From Pelosinus propionicus DSM 13327 (GTDB lineage Bacteria > Bacillota > Negativicutes > DSM-13327): 64,000 nucleotides of DNA. Location of the stretch: assembly GCF_900114615.1 (NCBI RefSeq), contig NZ_FOTS01000002.1, positions 62,001 through 126,000 of the forward strand, read 5' to 3'. A model generated the notes under the pieces. The model saw nothing but the letters and a program-made list of their open reading frames with translations. It did not search any database and was not told the DNA's origin. The position numbers were made by a program, and so were the translations under genes. Shown piece by piece: positions 7,775-17,300 of this stretch; position 1 is the stretch's first letter; each line of letters begins with the position of its first letter.

Positions 7775-10144
7775 CTATAAACTTTCATAGGTTGTTCTTT
7801 CGATAATAGCATCTTGTGCTTCCTTAGAAAGGTTAACAAATTGTGTGCTATAACCTGCCACCCTAACCAGCAAGTCTTTATAATCATTTGGCTGTTCTTG
7901 TGCTTTTCGCAGTATTTCCGTGGAAATAACGTTAAATTGGACATGAAATGCACCAAGTGAAAAGTAAGCGCGAATGATCGAAGCAAGGTTCTTTTTGTTC
8001 CTCTGTGTCTTTAAAAGATCTGGCGAAAATTTAACATTCAGCAAAGTGCCTCCGGAATGCACATCATGATTGATTTTAGCAGCAGACCGCATCGCAGCCG
8101 TTGGACTAGTGAGATCTGTGCCAGCATGAGGTGATACTCCTTCCGTTAAAGGAGTCATGGATTTCCTGCCGTCAGGAGTTGCACCAATAATGCTGCCTGC
8201 TGGAATATAATTGGAAATCCCCATGAATGCAGAATTAAATGACGAACCAAAATAATCTTTATAGGATTTAATTTCTTTATTATAAAAATCTGTAATTTCT
8301 ACGGCAATACGATCAACTTCATCTTCATCATTACCATACTTAGGGCAAGCCAGCGCGTCTTTTCTCATGCCTTCATATCCCTTCCAGTTAACAGCTAGTG
8401 CTTTGCCCAACTCTTCCAAGATATATTTCTTTTCTTCAAAAATCAACTTTTTGATAACTACTAGAGAATTAGCAACATCAGCCACTCCAATTCCAGTAAT
8501 GACAGGACCAACATTATATTTGGCTCCCCCTTTACTCAAATCAACGCCTTTATCCATACAACCATCTACGAGCATGGAGAGATAAGGACGAGGTACCATT
8601 TCCGCATGTATTTGCTGGGCAGTTACTGTTCCAATGACAGAATGCTTAATCAAATGAGAGAGCTGTCGCAAAAAAGCCTCTTTAACCTCATCATAACTCT
8701 TAAACGCAGTAATTTTTTTTTCCACAAGTCCCATCACTTTGCCGGAGATCCGGCTTTTTCCGCTGTTTAGGGCATATTCAAGAGCGGCAGCTAAATTCAG
8801 ATTGACTGCGGAAGTCCATTCACCAACTTTTCTAAAATGGGGTACTACGCATCCGCAATTACTCCAGTCTCGTGCATCCTCCGGTGATAAACCTGCCGCT
8901 AATAGCATCTGAGAACCGACCCGATCATTATGAACTGCCGGGAATCCGGTTCCAACACTAATAAGATCACATACCGCCAGCAAAAATTCATCAGGACTGT
9001 CCGGATGAATGCGCACGCTAAGTCCAGGCTGATGTGTTTTCACATTCTCCGTTGCTTTTAAGCACATATAGGAAAGCTCATTGGTTGCATCTTTACCATC
9101 TCTCGTTCTTCCGCCAATGGTTAGATTCTGAAAAGAGTTATAACCTGCAAAAAATTGAGCCGTATTGCTTGAAATCGCCCAGACCCATTCCGAAAGCTTT
9201 AACCAAAGGGATTCGATTAGTTCTTGCGCCTGCGCTTCATTAATAATCCCTGCTTTTACGTCATGGGTAAAAAAAGGATACATGTATTGATCAAATCTGC
9301 CTAAATTGAGAGCTAATGAATTTTCTGACAGTATGGAACCTAGCTGCGTAAACCAAACCATTTGAATTGCTTCATGAAAGGTCTCAGGAGGATATTGCGG
9401 AACTTTTCTACAGATCCGTGCCACTTCCAAAAGTTCATTTTTCCGTTTAGAATCTCTCTCCTCTTTTGCCAATTCTAATGCCTTATCGGAATAGCGGTGA
9501 GCAAAAGTAATAATACCGTCACAAACTAAAACAGCTGCCTTGTAAAAATCAATTTTTTCCAGCGCCTCTTTTGTAGTAGGTTCTAACTCTTGTATACGGA
9601 TCACTGCATGACTCTTTAGTTCTTCAAAACCTTTTTTGAAAATAATATCTTGATAGTCCGCAGTGATTTCACCGACTGCACTCCTCCATTTAGAGTCATT
9701 ATCAATAATACCTGTGTCAATTAAAAGTTTGGCAGTTTCATCATTAATTCGTAATAAAAATGTTTCTTCCAATGATTTGCCCCGCCAGTAAGGAAAAACT
9801 TCGCTTCGAAGGATCTCTTTGTCTTCTTCATCAATCTGATATTGATCTTGGCTCCGAGTACTAAAAGAATCCATTTCCTGCTCAACCCATTTCCAAGAAT
9901 ACTCCGGACAGACAATACCTGATCTTAGAAATTCCCCAATCGATCCAATAATGAGTTCATCCTCAAAAATAGTAATTGGAATACGATTACATACAGCATG
10001 AAATGCTTTTGCTCTGCGAATAATCACCGATTCACCCTCTGTTTCTTGGTGGGATTGAGTAAAAGCAACTGCTCTGTGAATGCTTATCGAGGGCTTAGAA
10101 TGAATATAGGATTCTTTAAACTTTTCAATTCTGTTACTAGACAT
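7775..10144 (-). CDS. Glycyl-radical enzyme of unassigned specificity (PFL-like)
   Basis: The 789-residue protein has the full PFL-like domain and the C-terminal glycyl-radical loop RVAGYST (Gly764). The thiyl-radical cysteine is Cys432 in NCGCVVPH. Dehydratases, C-N/C-S lyases and arylacetate decarboxylases of this family carry Glu two residues after that Cys (GCxE). Here the residue is Val, so none of those reactions is supported. It also differs from pyruvate formate-lyase, which has two adjacent cysteines. The start is ATG at 10144 behind TAGGAGGCAGTAAA; a longer TTG start at 10162 would lie inside that ribosome site. A GntR regulator precedes it and its activase follows it. The substrate is unknown. 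Confidence 0.92.
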   Translation of the reverse strand: MSSNRIEKFKESYIHSKPSISIHRAVAFTQSHQETEGESVIIRRAKAFHAVCNRIPITIFEDELIIGSIGEFLRSGIVCPEYSWKWVEQEMDSFSTRSQDQYQIDEEDKEILRSEVFPYWRGKSLEETFLLRINDETAKLLIDTGIIDNDSKWRSAVGEITADYQDIIFKKGFEELKSHAVIRIQELEPTTKEALEKIDFYKAAVLVCDGIITFAHRYSDKALELAKEERDSKRKNELLEVARICRKVPQYPPETFHEAIQMVWFTQLGSILSENSLALNLGRFDQYMYPFFTHDVKAGIINEAQAQELIESLWLKLSEWVWAISSNTAQFFAGYNSFQNLTIGGRTRDGKDATNELSYMCLKATENVKTHQPGLSVRIHPDSPDEFLLAVCDLISVGTGFPAVHNDRVGSQMLLAAGLSPEDARDWSNCGCVVPHFRKVGEWTSAVNLNLAAALEYALNSGKSRISGKVMGLVEKKITAFKSYDEVKEAFLRQLSHLIKHSVIGTVTAQQIHAEMVPRPYLSMLVDGCMDKGVDLSKGGAKYNVGPVITGIGVADVANSLVVIKKLIFEEKKYILEELGKALAVNWKGYEGMRKDALACPKYGNDEDEVDRIAVEITDFYNKEIKSYKDYFGSSFNSAFMGISNYIPAGSIIGATPDGRKSMTPLTEGVSPHAGTDLTSPTAAMRSAAKINHDVHSGGTLLNVKFSPDLLKTQRNKKNLASIIRAYFSLGAFHVQFNVISTEILRKAQEQPNDYKDLLVRVAGYSTQFVNLSKEAQDAIIERTTYESL

Positions 10145-10168
10145 TTTACTGCCTCCTATCAAAAGTAG

Positions 10169-10828
10169 TTAGGATAGAAACTCTGACAAACGATCACTGG
10201 CATCAGCCATGTGCTTCTTTAATATTTTCTTAGCTAATTTAGCATCCTTGTTCTTACAAGCATTGAGTAAATCCCAATGCTGTTTTTGAGATATAAGCTG
10301 ATAGTTCATTGACACAAGGTACAATCGCATATAGCGTTCAACATTGTTATGCATGACTTGGATTAGTTTCAGTAACCGTGGTCGTCTTGCCTGCCGATAT
10401 AAGATTTCATGAAACTGCTTATTCAACTCGCCCCATTGACTGCTATTGTTCTCACTCTCCAGCTGGTTTAAAACTGTCTCTGCTTCTTCTAAGTCACTTT
10501 TGGTCAATTGAGGAACCGACAACTCTAACGCACCAATTTCAAGGAATTGACGAATATCAAATATTTCTCTTGCTTCCTCTATACTCAGTTCACTCACAAT
10601 AGCCCCTTTGTTAGGATAAAATTTTACTAAATCCTCCGCTTCCAAATTTTTCAATGCTTCTCGCAAGGCACTCATGCTTACATTAAACTGCAACGCTAAT
10701 TCTTCTTGTTTTAACTGCATCCCTCCCTGAAGATCACCATTCAAAATCCTTTCACGAAGAGTATCTGTAATAGCAGTGGGTATAGTACGATGTGAAATTG
10801 TATTGGTTTTATAATTATTATTTTTCAT
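10169..10828 (-). CDS. GntR-family regulator (FadR/FCD type)
   Basis: The 219-residue protein has an N-terminal winged helix (about residues 14-80, with LKQEELALQFNVSMSALREALKNLEAEDLV) and an all-helical FCD effector domain (about 85-215). FCD regulators usually respond to small organic acids. It stands first in the operon with the glycyl-radical enzyme (24-base gap), so it probably controls that enzyme in response to its substrate. No good ribosome site precedes the ATG at 10828. A TATAAT lies 6 bases before it, so the message may be nearly leaderless. A 21-bp perfect palindrome 84 bases upstream is a candidate operator. Confidence 0.9.
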   Translation of the reverse strand: MKNNNYKTNTISHRTIPTAITDTLRERILNGDLQGGMQLKQEELALQFNVSMSALREALKNLEAEDLVKFYPNKGAIVSELSIEEAREIFDIRQFLEIGALELSVPQLTKSDLEEAETVLNQLESENNSSQWGELNKQFHEILYRQARRPRLLKLIQVMHNNVERYMRLYLVSMNYQLISQKQHWDLLNACKNKDAKLAKKILKKHMADASDRLSEFLS

Positions 10829-10834
10829 AGTATC

Positions 10835-10840
10835 ATTATA
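10835..10840 (-). promoter_or_regulatory. Possible -10 box of the GntR operon
   Basis: TATAAT on the minus strand, six bases before the start codon. The -35 region at the right distance (TCGAAA) is poor, so this may need an activator or be only a chance match. Confidence 0.35.
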
Positions 10841-10911
10841 TCATGCATCAAATTTAATTTCGATTTTCGAAAATCTTTTCTATATTATACGTTCCCTTAT
10901 CGCTAACGTAA

Positions 10912-10954
10912 ATAATATTATCGAATGTATACCGTATACATTCGATAATATTAT
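10912..10954. promoter_or_regulatory. 21-bp perfect palindrome upstream of the GntR gene
   Basis: The arms 10912-10932 and 10934-10954 are exact inverted repeats around one central base. The core reads TGTATACCGTATACA, close to the GTATAC-type sites bound by many FCD GntR proteins. It may be the operator of the neighbouring GntR regulator; it could also fold as a hairpin in RNA from the chemoreceptor gene. I see no U-run next to it. Confidence 0.55.
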
Positions 10955-10960
10955 GATTTA

Positions 10961-10989
10961 TCATTGCGAGCATAGCAAGCGCAATCCTT
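10961..10989. repeat. Dispersed short repeat (GCGAGCATAGC type), copy 2
   Basis: TCATTGCGAGCATAGCAAGC followed by GCAATCC on the plus strand matches the repeat at 6615-6640 in inverse orientation. The open frame that could be drawn across 10854-11066 consists of this repeat, the palindrome and a terminator, and I do not consider it a gene. Confidence 0.55.
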
Positions 10990-11021
10990 TCTCTGCTAAA
11001 AAATTCCCCCACTATGCTGAC

Positions 11022-11060
11022 AAAAAAGAGATATTCAGATTCTTTTCGATTCTGAATATC
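11022..11060 (-). terminator. Terminator of the chemoreceptor gene
   Basis: GATATTCAGA (11030-11039) pairs perfectly with TCTGAATATC (11051-11060). On the minus strand the stem is followed by a U-run at 11022-11027. It lies 35 bases past the stop codon of the chemoreceptor gene. Confidence 0.85.
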
Positions 11061-11094
11061 CCTCAATATTCTATTTTTTTATAAGTAATTTCTC

Positions 11095-13062
11095 TTATAT
11101 AGAGAACTTCCTGACTTCTTGCTGCAGCTCTGCTGCCATATCGGCTAATGCATGACTGGAGGAAGCGATTTCCTGCATAGATGCTGACTGCTCTTCAGTT
11201 GCTGCAGAAATAGTTTGTGTTTCGCCAGAAGTATTTTTCATAATACACTCAATATCCTGTACTGCAGTTACAATTTTCTGACTGCCAGTCTTCATTTGTC
11301 CAATAGAATTCGTTATCTGCTGCACTTGATTAACTACCTGACCAATCAGTAATTCGATCTGTTTAAAGGCTGCGCCTGCAGCGCTGACTACTTCATTGCC
11401 GATTTCAACTTCTCTTGTACCATCATTCATTGCTGCTACAGCTTCTTTTGTATCTGCTTGAATTTCATTAATCATATCTGCTATTTGTTTAGCCGCCTGC
11501 TGGGATTGTTCTGCTAACTTTCGTACTTCTTCTGCTACAACAGCAAACCCGCGCCCCTGCTCACCAGCACGTGCCGCTTCAATAGCCGCATTTAAGGCCA
11601 ATAAATTGGTCTGTCCTGCAATTCCTGAAATAGTATCTACAATTTGTCCAATTTCTTTTGATCGTTCACCTAATTTCGACACGACTCCCGCAGACCCTAA
11701 AATTGTCTTCTCAATAATATTCATTTGGCTTACAGCATTAAAAACAGCCTTATTTCCCTGTTCGGCAGCCACTGCTGCCTCTTGCGAGGTTACATTAACA
11801 GTTGCGGCATTTGTGACAACACACTGTATACTTTCTGACATATCCTCTACAGCTGCAGAAGTTTCATCGATTGCTTGCAGCTGCTGTTCTGCTCCTTGCG
11901 CTACCTCCGTAATCGAGGTAGCAACTTGAGTAGATACATGGGCAGATTGTTCTGCACTGGCTGTAAGTTCTTCTGAGGAAGCAGCTACATGTTCTGCCGT
12001 TTGAGCGATCGCCTTAATTAGATTACGTAGATTTCCTGTCATAGTAGAGAAGTCTTCAGCAAGTTTGCCAATCTCATCACTTGTATGAATCCTAAGGTCC
12101 CGTTCCATAAGATCTCCCTCTGCTAGGCGCTGTGCAGATTGCGATAAGATTGCAATATTCTTAGCTATTCCACTAGATAATTTCCAAGACGCAACAATTG
12201 ATAATAAGATGCCAAGTAAAGCAGTAATCCCAAATTGATACCCTAGAGATGTGACTTGACCATACACATCTTTTGCGTCAACGGTGATTGCCATTATCCA
12301 GCCAGTAGCGGGAATCTTAGTATAAATCATTAATTTTTCTATTCCATTTACCTCATAGCTTTGCATCCCTTTATCCTGTGCCAGCATTTCTTTTGTAAAT
12401 TTCTGCAATACAGGATCTTCATTAATGTTTTTTGAAACTTGCGCAGCATCCGGATGCGCTAAAACAATCCCCTGCTGATCGATAATGGTGCCGTAGCCTT
12501 TTCCATTTACTTTGACGTCTTTGATCTTTTCACTTAGTATATCTAAGGATATGTCAATGCCAACAACACCTCTAAAATTTCCTGCTTCGTTTTTTAGCGG
12601 TACTCCTGCAGACACAATATATTTCTTAGTAAATGCATCCACATACGCATCCGTAAAGCCTAGTTTGTTTTTTTCTTTTGTTTTCTGATACCATCCACGC
12701 TTACGTGGATCATACCCATCAGGCAAGGTAGCCCCTGACCCATCAATCATTCTACCATCTTCTAGACCAGCATATAAATCTAGTAAACTAGAGTCTGCTT
12801 TGTAGTTTTGTACAAATGAGACCGGGATTTCCTTATCACCTAGTACAGCTCTAATGTTCTCGCTTGTTGTCACTGCTGTTTGCGCCTTCGCTAATAACCA
12901 ACCATCTAATTGATTGGAATAGGTATTGGCAACTGAGAACATTTCATTCTTAATATTTGCCTCTACCTGACTCTTCGCATAAAAATATCCCATCGCCGAA
13001 ACTACTATTAAGACTAGACTCGTAATCGCCACCATCATTAAAAATTTCGCTTTTAATTTCAT
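11095..13062 (-). CDS. Methyl-accepting chemotaxis protein (dCache sensor)
   Basis: The 655-residue chemoreceptor has a first membrane segment at about residues 7-28 and an extracytoplasmic double-Cache sensor to about residue 275 (with [15 protein letters not shown] and [13 protein letters not shown], typical of dCache_1). A second membrane segment lies near 280-300, then a HAMP domain, then the cytoplasmic signalling hairpin with the conserved tip [19 protein letters not shown]. It binds CheA/CheW and controls the flagellar motor. The ligand is unknown; dCache_1 domains often bind amino acids or organic acids. A long leader with a c-di-GMP-I riboswitch and terminator precedes it, so its synthesis is tied to the motile/sessile switch. 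Confidence 0.96.
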   Translation of the reverse strand: MKLKAKFLMMVAITSLVLIVVSAMGYFYAKSQVEANIKNEMFSVANTYSNQLDGWLLAKAQTAVTTSENIRAVLGDKEIPVSFVQNYKADSSLLDLYAGLEDGRMIDGSGATLPDGYDPRKRGWYQKTKEKNKLGFTDAYVDAFTKKYIVSAGVPLKNEAGNFRGVVGIDISLDILSEKIKDVKVNGKGYGTIIDQQGIVLAHPDAAQVSKNINEDPVLQKFTKEMLAQDKGMQSYEVNGIEKLMIYTKIPATGWIMAITVDAKDVYGQVTSLGYQFGITALLGILLSIVASWKLSSGIAKNIAILSQSAQRLAEGDLMERDLRIHTSDEIGKLAEDFSTMTGNLRNLIKAIAQTAEHVAASSEELTASAEQSAHVSTQVATSITEVAQGAEQQLQAIDETSAAVEDMSESIQCVVTNAATVNVTSQEAAVAAEQGNKAVFNAVSQMNIIEKTILGSAGVVSKLGERSKEIGQIVDTISGIAGQTNLLALNAAIEAARAGEQGRGFAVVAEEVRKLAEQSQQAAKQIADMINEIQADTKEAVAAMNDGTREVEIGNEVVSAAGAAFKQIELLIGQVVNQVQQITNSIGQMKTGSQKIVTAVQDIECIMKNTSGETQTISAATEEQSASMQEIASSSHALADMAAELQQEVRKFSI

Positions 13063-13132
13063 ATCTCTGCGTTCTCTCCTCTCCTAATTTTTCAATGAAT
13101 AAAGTTCTTGAGTAACTGAATAAATATAATAA

Positions 13133-13175
13133 TTGCCAGATTACATCATAATTAATAAACGATGCAACCTGGCAA
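13133..13175 (-). terminator. Intrinsic terminator of the c-di-GMP riboswitch
   Basis: Arms of 15 bases (13133-13147 and 13161-13175) pair fully, with two G-U pairs. On the minus strand the stem is followed by TTATTATATTTATT. The 5' arm (TTGCCAGGTTGCATC) is also the 3' strand of the aptamer, so terminator and folded aptamer exclude each other. The ligand should therefore favour read-through (inference). Confidence 0.75.
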
Positions 13176-13245
13176 TCATAGATGTAACATCCTTAGACCC
13201 ATAGCTTTGCGTCCCTACCTTTAGGTTGGTTTGCCCATTATGGTA
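13160..13245 (-). ncRNA. Cyclic di-GMP-I (GEMM) riboswitch
   Basis: On the minus strand the leader contains the conserved GEMM-I elements in order: TGGGCAAACC, a short hairpin, GGGACGCAAAGC, TATGGGTCT, and ATTGCCAGGTTGC. It ends about 98 bases before the chemoreceptor start codon. The class is established and often precedes motility and chemotaxis genes in Firmicutes. Confidence 0.93.
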
Positions 13246-13389
13246 TTTTCTTCTATATTTTTCGACATTTTTTTCAATTCTCCTTTCGCTAAAAAAAATA
13301 ATATAAAAGATTGGCTTACTATGTACCATATTTTGAGCCCTTTCATACTATAAAGAACCTAGAATGCTTAAATATGAGGAAGTGTTATC

Positions 13390-13743
13390 TTGGTTTTAAA
13401 ATCTGATTTTCAAGATACGTTAGAGTTTTTCATATTCTCAAATCTTCCCATCCTTATGAACCCAGGTAATGCTATAAATGTAGTCGTTTCCAACGAAATC
13501 ATTTCTACAATTCCCACTACTCCTCTTACTCCCACCTCTGCAGTTCCAACAGTCTCTACAGCCCCTGTACTTGTTATCACACCAGAGACGTTACAGGCAT
13601 TGCAATCGTATACGATAAACAATTTTCCCGATATAGGGCTGCCACAGGATATTGCCGAGATTGCCAAAGATTTTATTGCGAATCTTCCTCCACTCATTCC
13701 AATAAATCAAAATACAGCTGTCACCGCAACTGTGACTATATAA
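13390..13743 (+). CDS. Small Pro/Thr-rich protein of unknown function
   Basis: I do not recognise it. The frame gives 117 residues from a TTG at 13390 with GAGGAAG 11 bases upstream. An ATG at 13456 would give 95 residues but has no ribosome site. The middle is rich in Thr, Pro, Ser and Val (TIPTTPLTPTSAVPTVSTAP) and the C-terminal half looks foldable (DIAEIAKDFIANLPPLIPIN). There are no Cys and no membrane segment. It stands alone between divergent leaders and convergent to crcB. The opposite-strand frames over it are weaker. Real but undescribed seems a little more likely than not. Confidence 0.45.
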   Translation: MVLKSDFQDTLEFFIFSNLPILMNPGNAINVVVSNEIISTIPTTPLTPTSAVPTVSTAPVLVITPETLQALQSYTINNFPDIGLPQDIAEIAKDFIANLPPLIPINQNTAVTATVTI

Positions 13744-13754
13744 TATATCATATA

Positions 13755-14129
13755 TTAAACAAGCCTTGCAGCTCCAATTCCAATCCACGTAGCTACAAAT
13801 CCAAGTACAAGATTAAGCCCTATATTATATAACGCCATTAACATACCAGAATCCTCCAGCACACGAAACGTTTCATAGCTAAACGATGAAAACGTAGTTA
13901 AACCACCAACGAAACCAGCAGTTATCAGCAGCCTCCAATAGGGACTTACAATGAAACGCTCTGTGGTCAATGTCATAAATATACCTATAATAAAGCACCC
14001 CACCACATTCACAATGAGTGTACCATAGGGAAAATCAGCTCCAAATCTTTCGGCAGCCCAGACAGAAACGATGTACCGAGCTGTCGATCCAATACTTCCT
14101 CCAATAGCTACTGCTAGTAATTTTAACAT
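13755..14129 (-). CDS. crcB: Fluoride channel CrcB/Fluc
   Basis: The 124-residue membrane protein has four hydrophobic segments and the Fluc motifs GGSIGSTARYIVS near the start and GFVGGLTTFSSFSYE in the third segment. Fluc proteins form dual-topology dimers that let fluoride leave the cell. I place the start at the ATG at 14129, behind GAGGTGGTGATAAGG; the GTG at 14141 lies inside that ribosome site. A fluoride riboswitch with its terminator and a good promoter precedes the gene, which confirms the assignment. Confidence 0.96.
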   Translation of the reverse strand: MLKLLAVAIGGSIGSTARYIVSVWAAERFGADFPYGTLIVNVVGCFIIGIFMTLTTERFIVSPYWRLLITAGFVGGLTTFSSFSYETFRVLEDSGMLMALYNIGLNLVLGFVATWIGIGAARLV

Positions 14130-14243
14130 CCTTATCACCACCTCATCCTTTACACATTATACTCTTATCTGCGACCTCCAGCAAAACTACAAAAATATTG
14201 ACTAGGTCTTTTTCACCACGAAGGTTCTTTCGCTTGTTATTTA

Positions 14244-14281
14244 CAAAAAAATAGACTCCTACCAATATATTGGTAGGAGTC
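14244..14281 (-). terminator. Terminator of the fluoride riboswitch
   Basis: A 28-base fully self-complementary stretch (14254-14281, starting GACTCCTACC) is followed on the minus strand by TATTTTTTT. It directly follows and partly overlaps the aptamer's 3' end, so fluoride binding probably prevents it from forming. Confidence 0.88.
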
Positions 14282-14322
14282 ATTACTGCATCTGCAGATT
14301 TAATGGCGAACCCCATCGCCCT
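14276..14322 (-). ncRNA. Fluoride (crcB) riboswitch
   Basis: On the minus strand GGGCGATGGGGTTCGCCAT is the signature P1/P2 start of the fluoride riboswitch. It is followed by TAAA, a short stem (CTGCAGATGCAG) and TAATGACTCC. It lies about 150 bases before crcB. A small frame that overlaps it (14143-14349) is not a gene. Confidence 0.93.
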
Positions 14323-14347
14323 TAGTTTTATAGATTTTGCTTTTTTC

Positions 14348-14377
14348 ATTATAGCAACACTTTTAAACCGACGTCAA
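14348..14377 (-). promoter_or_regulatory. Sigma-70 promoter of the fluoride riboswitch and crcB
   Basis: On the minus strand TTGACG and TATAAT are separated by 18 bases. Transcription would start about 15 bases before the aptamer. Confidence 0.75.
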
Positions 14378-14390
14378 TAGGACTCTTTCA

Positions 14391-17300
14391 TTATCCTTTG
14401 ACATTGTTTAAATTAATGTCTTGTTTTGCTGCTTTATCCAAAGCTGGAATGGCAACATCAACATCAACTTTTACTCTTCTTTTCATGAAGTCATCCAATA
14501 GTGTATATACAACTGGTACAACCACTAATGTCAAAATAGTGGAAGTAACCAGACCTCCAATAATCGCATGAGCCATAGGAGCGCGTGCTTCAGCTCCCGG
14601 TCCAATTCCTAGTGCTAGTGGAAGCATCCCAAAGATCATAGCTGCTGTTGTCATTAGAATCGGGCGCATCCGAACTACAGCTGCTTCTACTAACGCCTGA
14701 TTTCGTTCAATACCTTCACCCATTCGCTGCTTAGCAAAGTCAATGAGTAAAATCGCATTTTTAGTTACGAGCCCCATCAGCATAATAATCCCGATGAGAG
14801 ACATCATACTGAGCATACTGCGAGCAATTAGAAGTCCTAATATTGCACCGATAATCGCCAGCGGCAATGCCAGCATAATTGCAAAAGGCTCAATATAGCT
14901 TTCAAATTGGGCAGCCAGCACAAAGAAGATAAATAGCACCGCAGCAGCGAGCGCCATCAAAATACCACTAAAGGCATCTGCCATCTGCTGTGATTGTCCG
15001 GTAGTCACAAACTTGTAGCCTTCCGGCAATTTAACTTCTGCTAATTTTTTGTTTAATGCGGTATTAAAATCCCCAAGAGAAACCCCGCTTAAGTTTGAAG
15101 ATATAGTAATTTGTCCCTGACGGTCATATCTCTTAATTTGAGTTGGACTTGTGGCATATACCATCTTCGTTACTTGTGATAATGGAACCATAACAGTCTG
15201 CCCGCTTTTATCCCGATTCGAACTTGCTACATATAAATTATTTACATCGGCTAAGCTTCTACGGTCATCAGGTGATAAGATCAATCTCACGTCATAAGAA
15301 TCATCTTCATCTCGATACTGCGTTACTACAGTTCCGTTAAACATAGTTTGAAGTGTCGTGGCGATATTGGAAGTTGACACGCCAAGATCGGAAGCCTTAT
15401 CACGATCTATCACAATTTGAGCATCCGGTTTCCCCGCTTCATAACTTGACGAAACATCAATGGCACCAGGCGTACTTGCAACAATTTGCTCTACTTGTTC
15501 TGCAATCTCTGCAAGTGTATCCAAGGATGATCCTTGAATAACAAGAGAAACTGGTTTTCCGCTTGACATACCTGATTTTTTGGAAACACTTACTTGTACT
15601 CCAGCAATTCCACTTAATTTCTCACGAAGGTCTGTAACAATTTGATTGTCACTTACCTTACGTTCGCTTTTTGCCGTTAATTTTGTAAAAATATTAATAT
15701 TGTTAATATCTGCAGAGCTGTAAGTCAACGTTACCTCGGGTACAGTGCGAATAATTTGCGACATATGATCCGCGATCTCGCCTACAGCCTGTGGACTCTT
15801 ACCAGGGTCAACAGTTGCTGATACTGTAATTTCCCCAGCATCTGAGTCTGGCACAAATGTAGATCCAAGAAAAGGTAGCAGCATTAAACTTCCTAGAAAT
15901 AATGCACCAGCCATGATCATTATTTTTTTCCGATGTCCTAATGCGTATTTTAGGAATTCACCATAACGCCCCGTCCAATACTCAAACGTTTCATTCCATT
16001 TGCTCCACATTTTTCTCAATTTACTCGTAGATTCCTTATGCTCTCCTGATAAATGTTTAGCCGCTAACATTGGAGTTAGTGTAAAAGCAACAAACAATGA
16101 AACTAAAACACTCACTGCTACTGTAATGCCAAACTGTTTGAAGAACTGTCCTACGATACCAGTCATCATACCTACTGGCAAGAATACGGCAACTAAAGTA
16201 AGGGTTGTTGCAGTAACAGCCAAACCAATCTCTGCCGTTCCTTCTGCAGCAGCTTTAAACTTGTCTTTGCCCATTTCAAGATGACGAACGATATTTTCAA
16301 TAACAACAATCGCATCATCAATCAACAACCCGACTGCCAAAGATAAGGCTAACAAGGACATCGTATTTAACGTAAAGTTTAATATTTTCATCGCTAAAAA
16401 AGAGGTGATAATAGAAGTTGGAATGGCAATGGCTGCAATCATGGTACTGCGCCAATTACCTAAGAACAAGAATACAATGGCAACTGCCAGTAAGCTCCCC
16501 ACAACCAAATTAAATAATACGTCGTGTATAGATTCATTAATATTCTTGGAATTATCCCGTACTAATACCATTTCAACACCTGGCGGTAAATCTTTTTTGA
16601 TATTCTCCAGCTCTTTCTTAGCACTTTCAACAACTTGAACGGTATTGCTTCCAGACTGTTTCATAATATCTAAGCCAATAGAAGTTTTATCGTTCAGTTT
16701 TGTTACTGCAGTTGCATCTTTTGTTGAATCTTCTACTGTTGCTATATTTTTTACAAACAATTGTACCCCATTTCTCTGGGCAATCGGAAGATTTAATAAC
16801 TGATTGGGAGAAGTCAGATTTCCTACAGATCGCAGGCTGGTTTCCCGTTTTCCGTCAGTCACTTTCCCCCCTGGAGTGTCCATGTTTTCACTGCGTATAC
16901 TATTCATTATTTCGGAAACTGTCAAATTATAGGCAGCAATTTTATTACTGTCCATATTTATTTTTATTTCCCGTTCGATACCGCCCTGCACATTTACCGC
17001 TGCAACTCCATTGATAGCTTCTAATCGTTTTACAACAGTATCATCAGCAACAACCGTCAGCTCTCTTGGACTCAGGTTACCCGTAATTGCAATGGAAGCA
17101 ACCGCTGTGTCAGAGGGGTCAAATCTTGTTACAATCGGAGTCTCTGCTTCATCTGGCAGTACCCCCTGCATTCTGCCAACTTTATCACGAACATCTTGGG
17201 CAGCAGTTGCTGCCGAAGTTTCGATAGTAAATTGAATAACAGTAGTGGATACCCCTTCTTTTACTGTCGATGTTATATGTTCAATCCCAGGCACAACACT

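Noticed and set aside
10854-11066. 70-codon frame on the minus strand
   Set aside because: It is made of a palindrome, a dispersed repeat and the chemoreceptor terminator.
13141-13329. 62-codon frame upstream of the chemoreceptor
   Set aside because: It covers the c-di-GMP-I riboswitch and its terminator.
14143-14349. 68-codon frame upstream of crcB
   Set aside because: It covers the fluoride riboswitch and its terminator.
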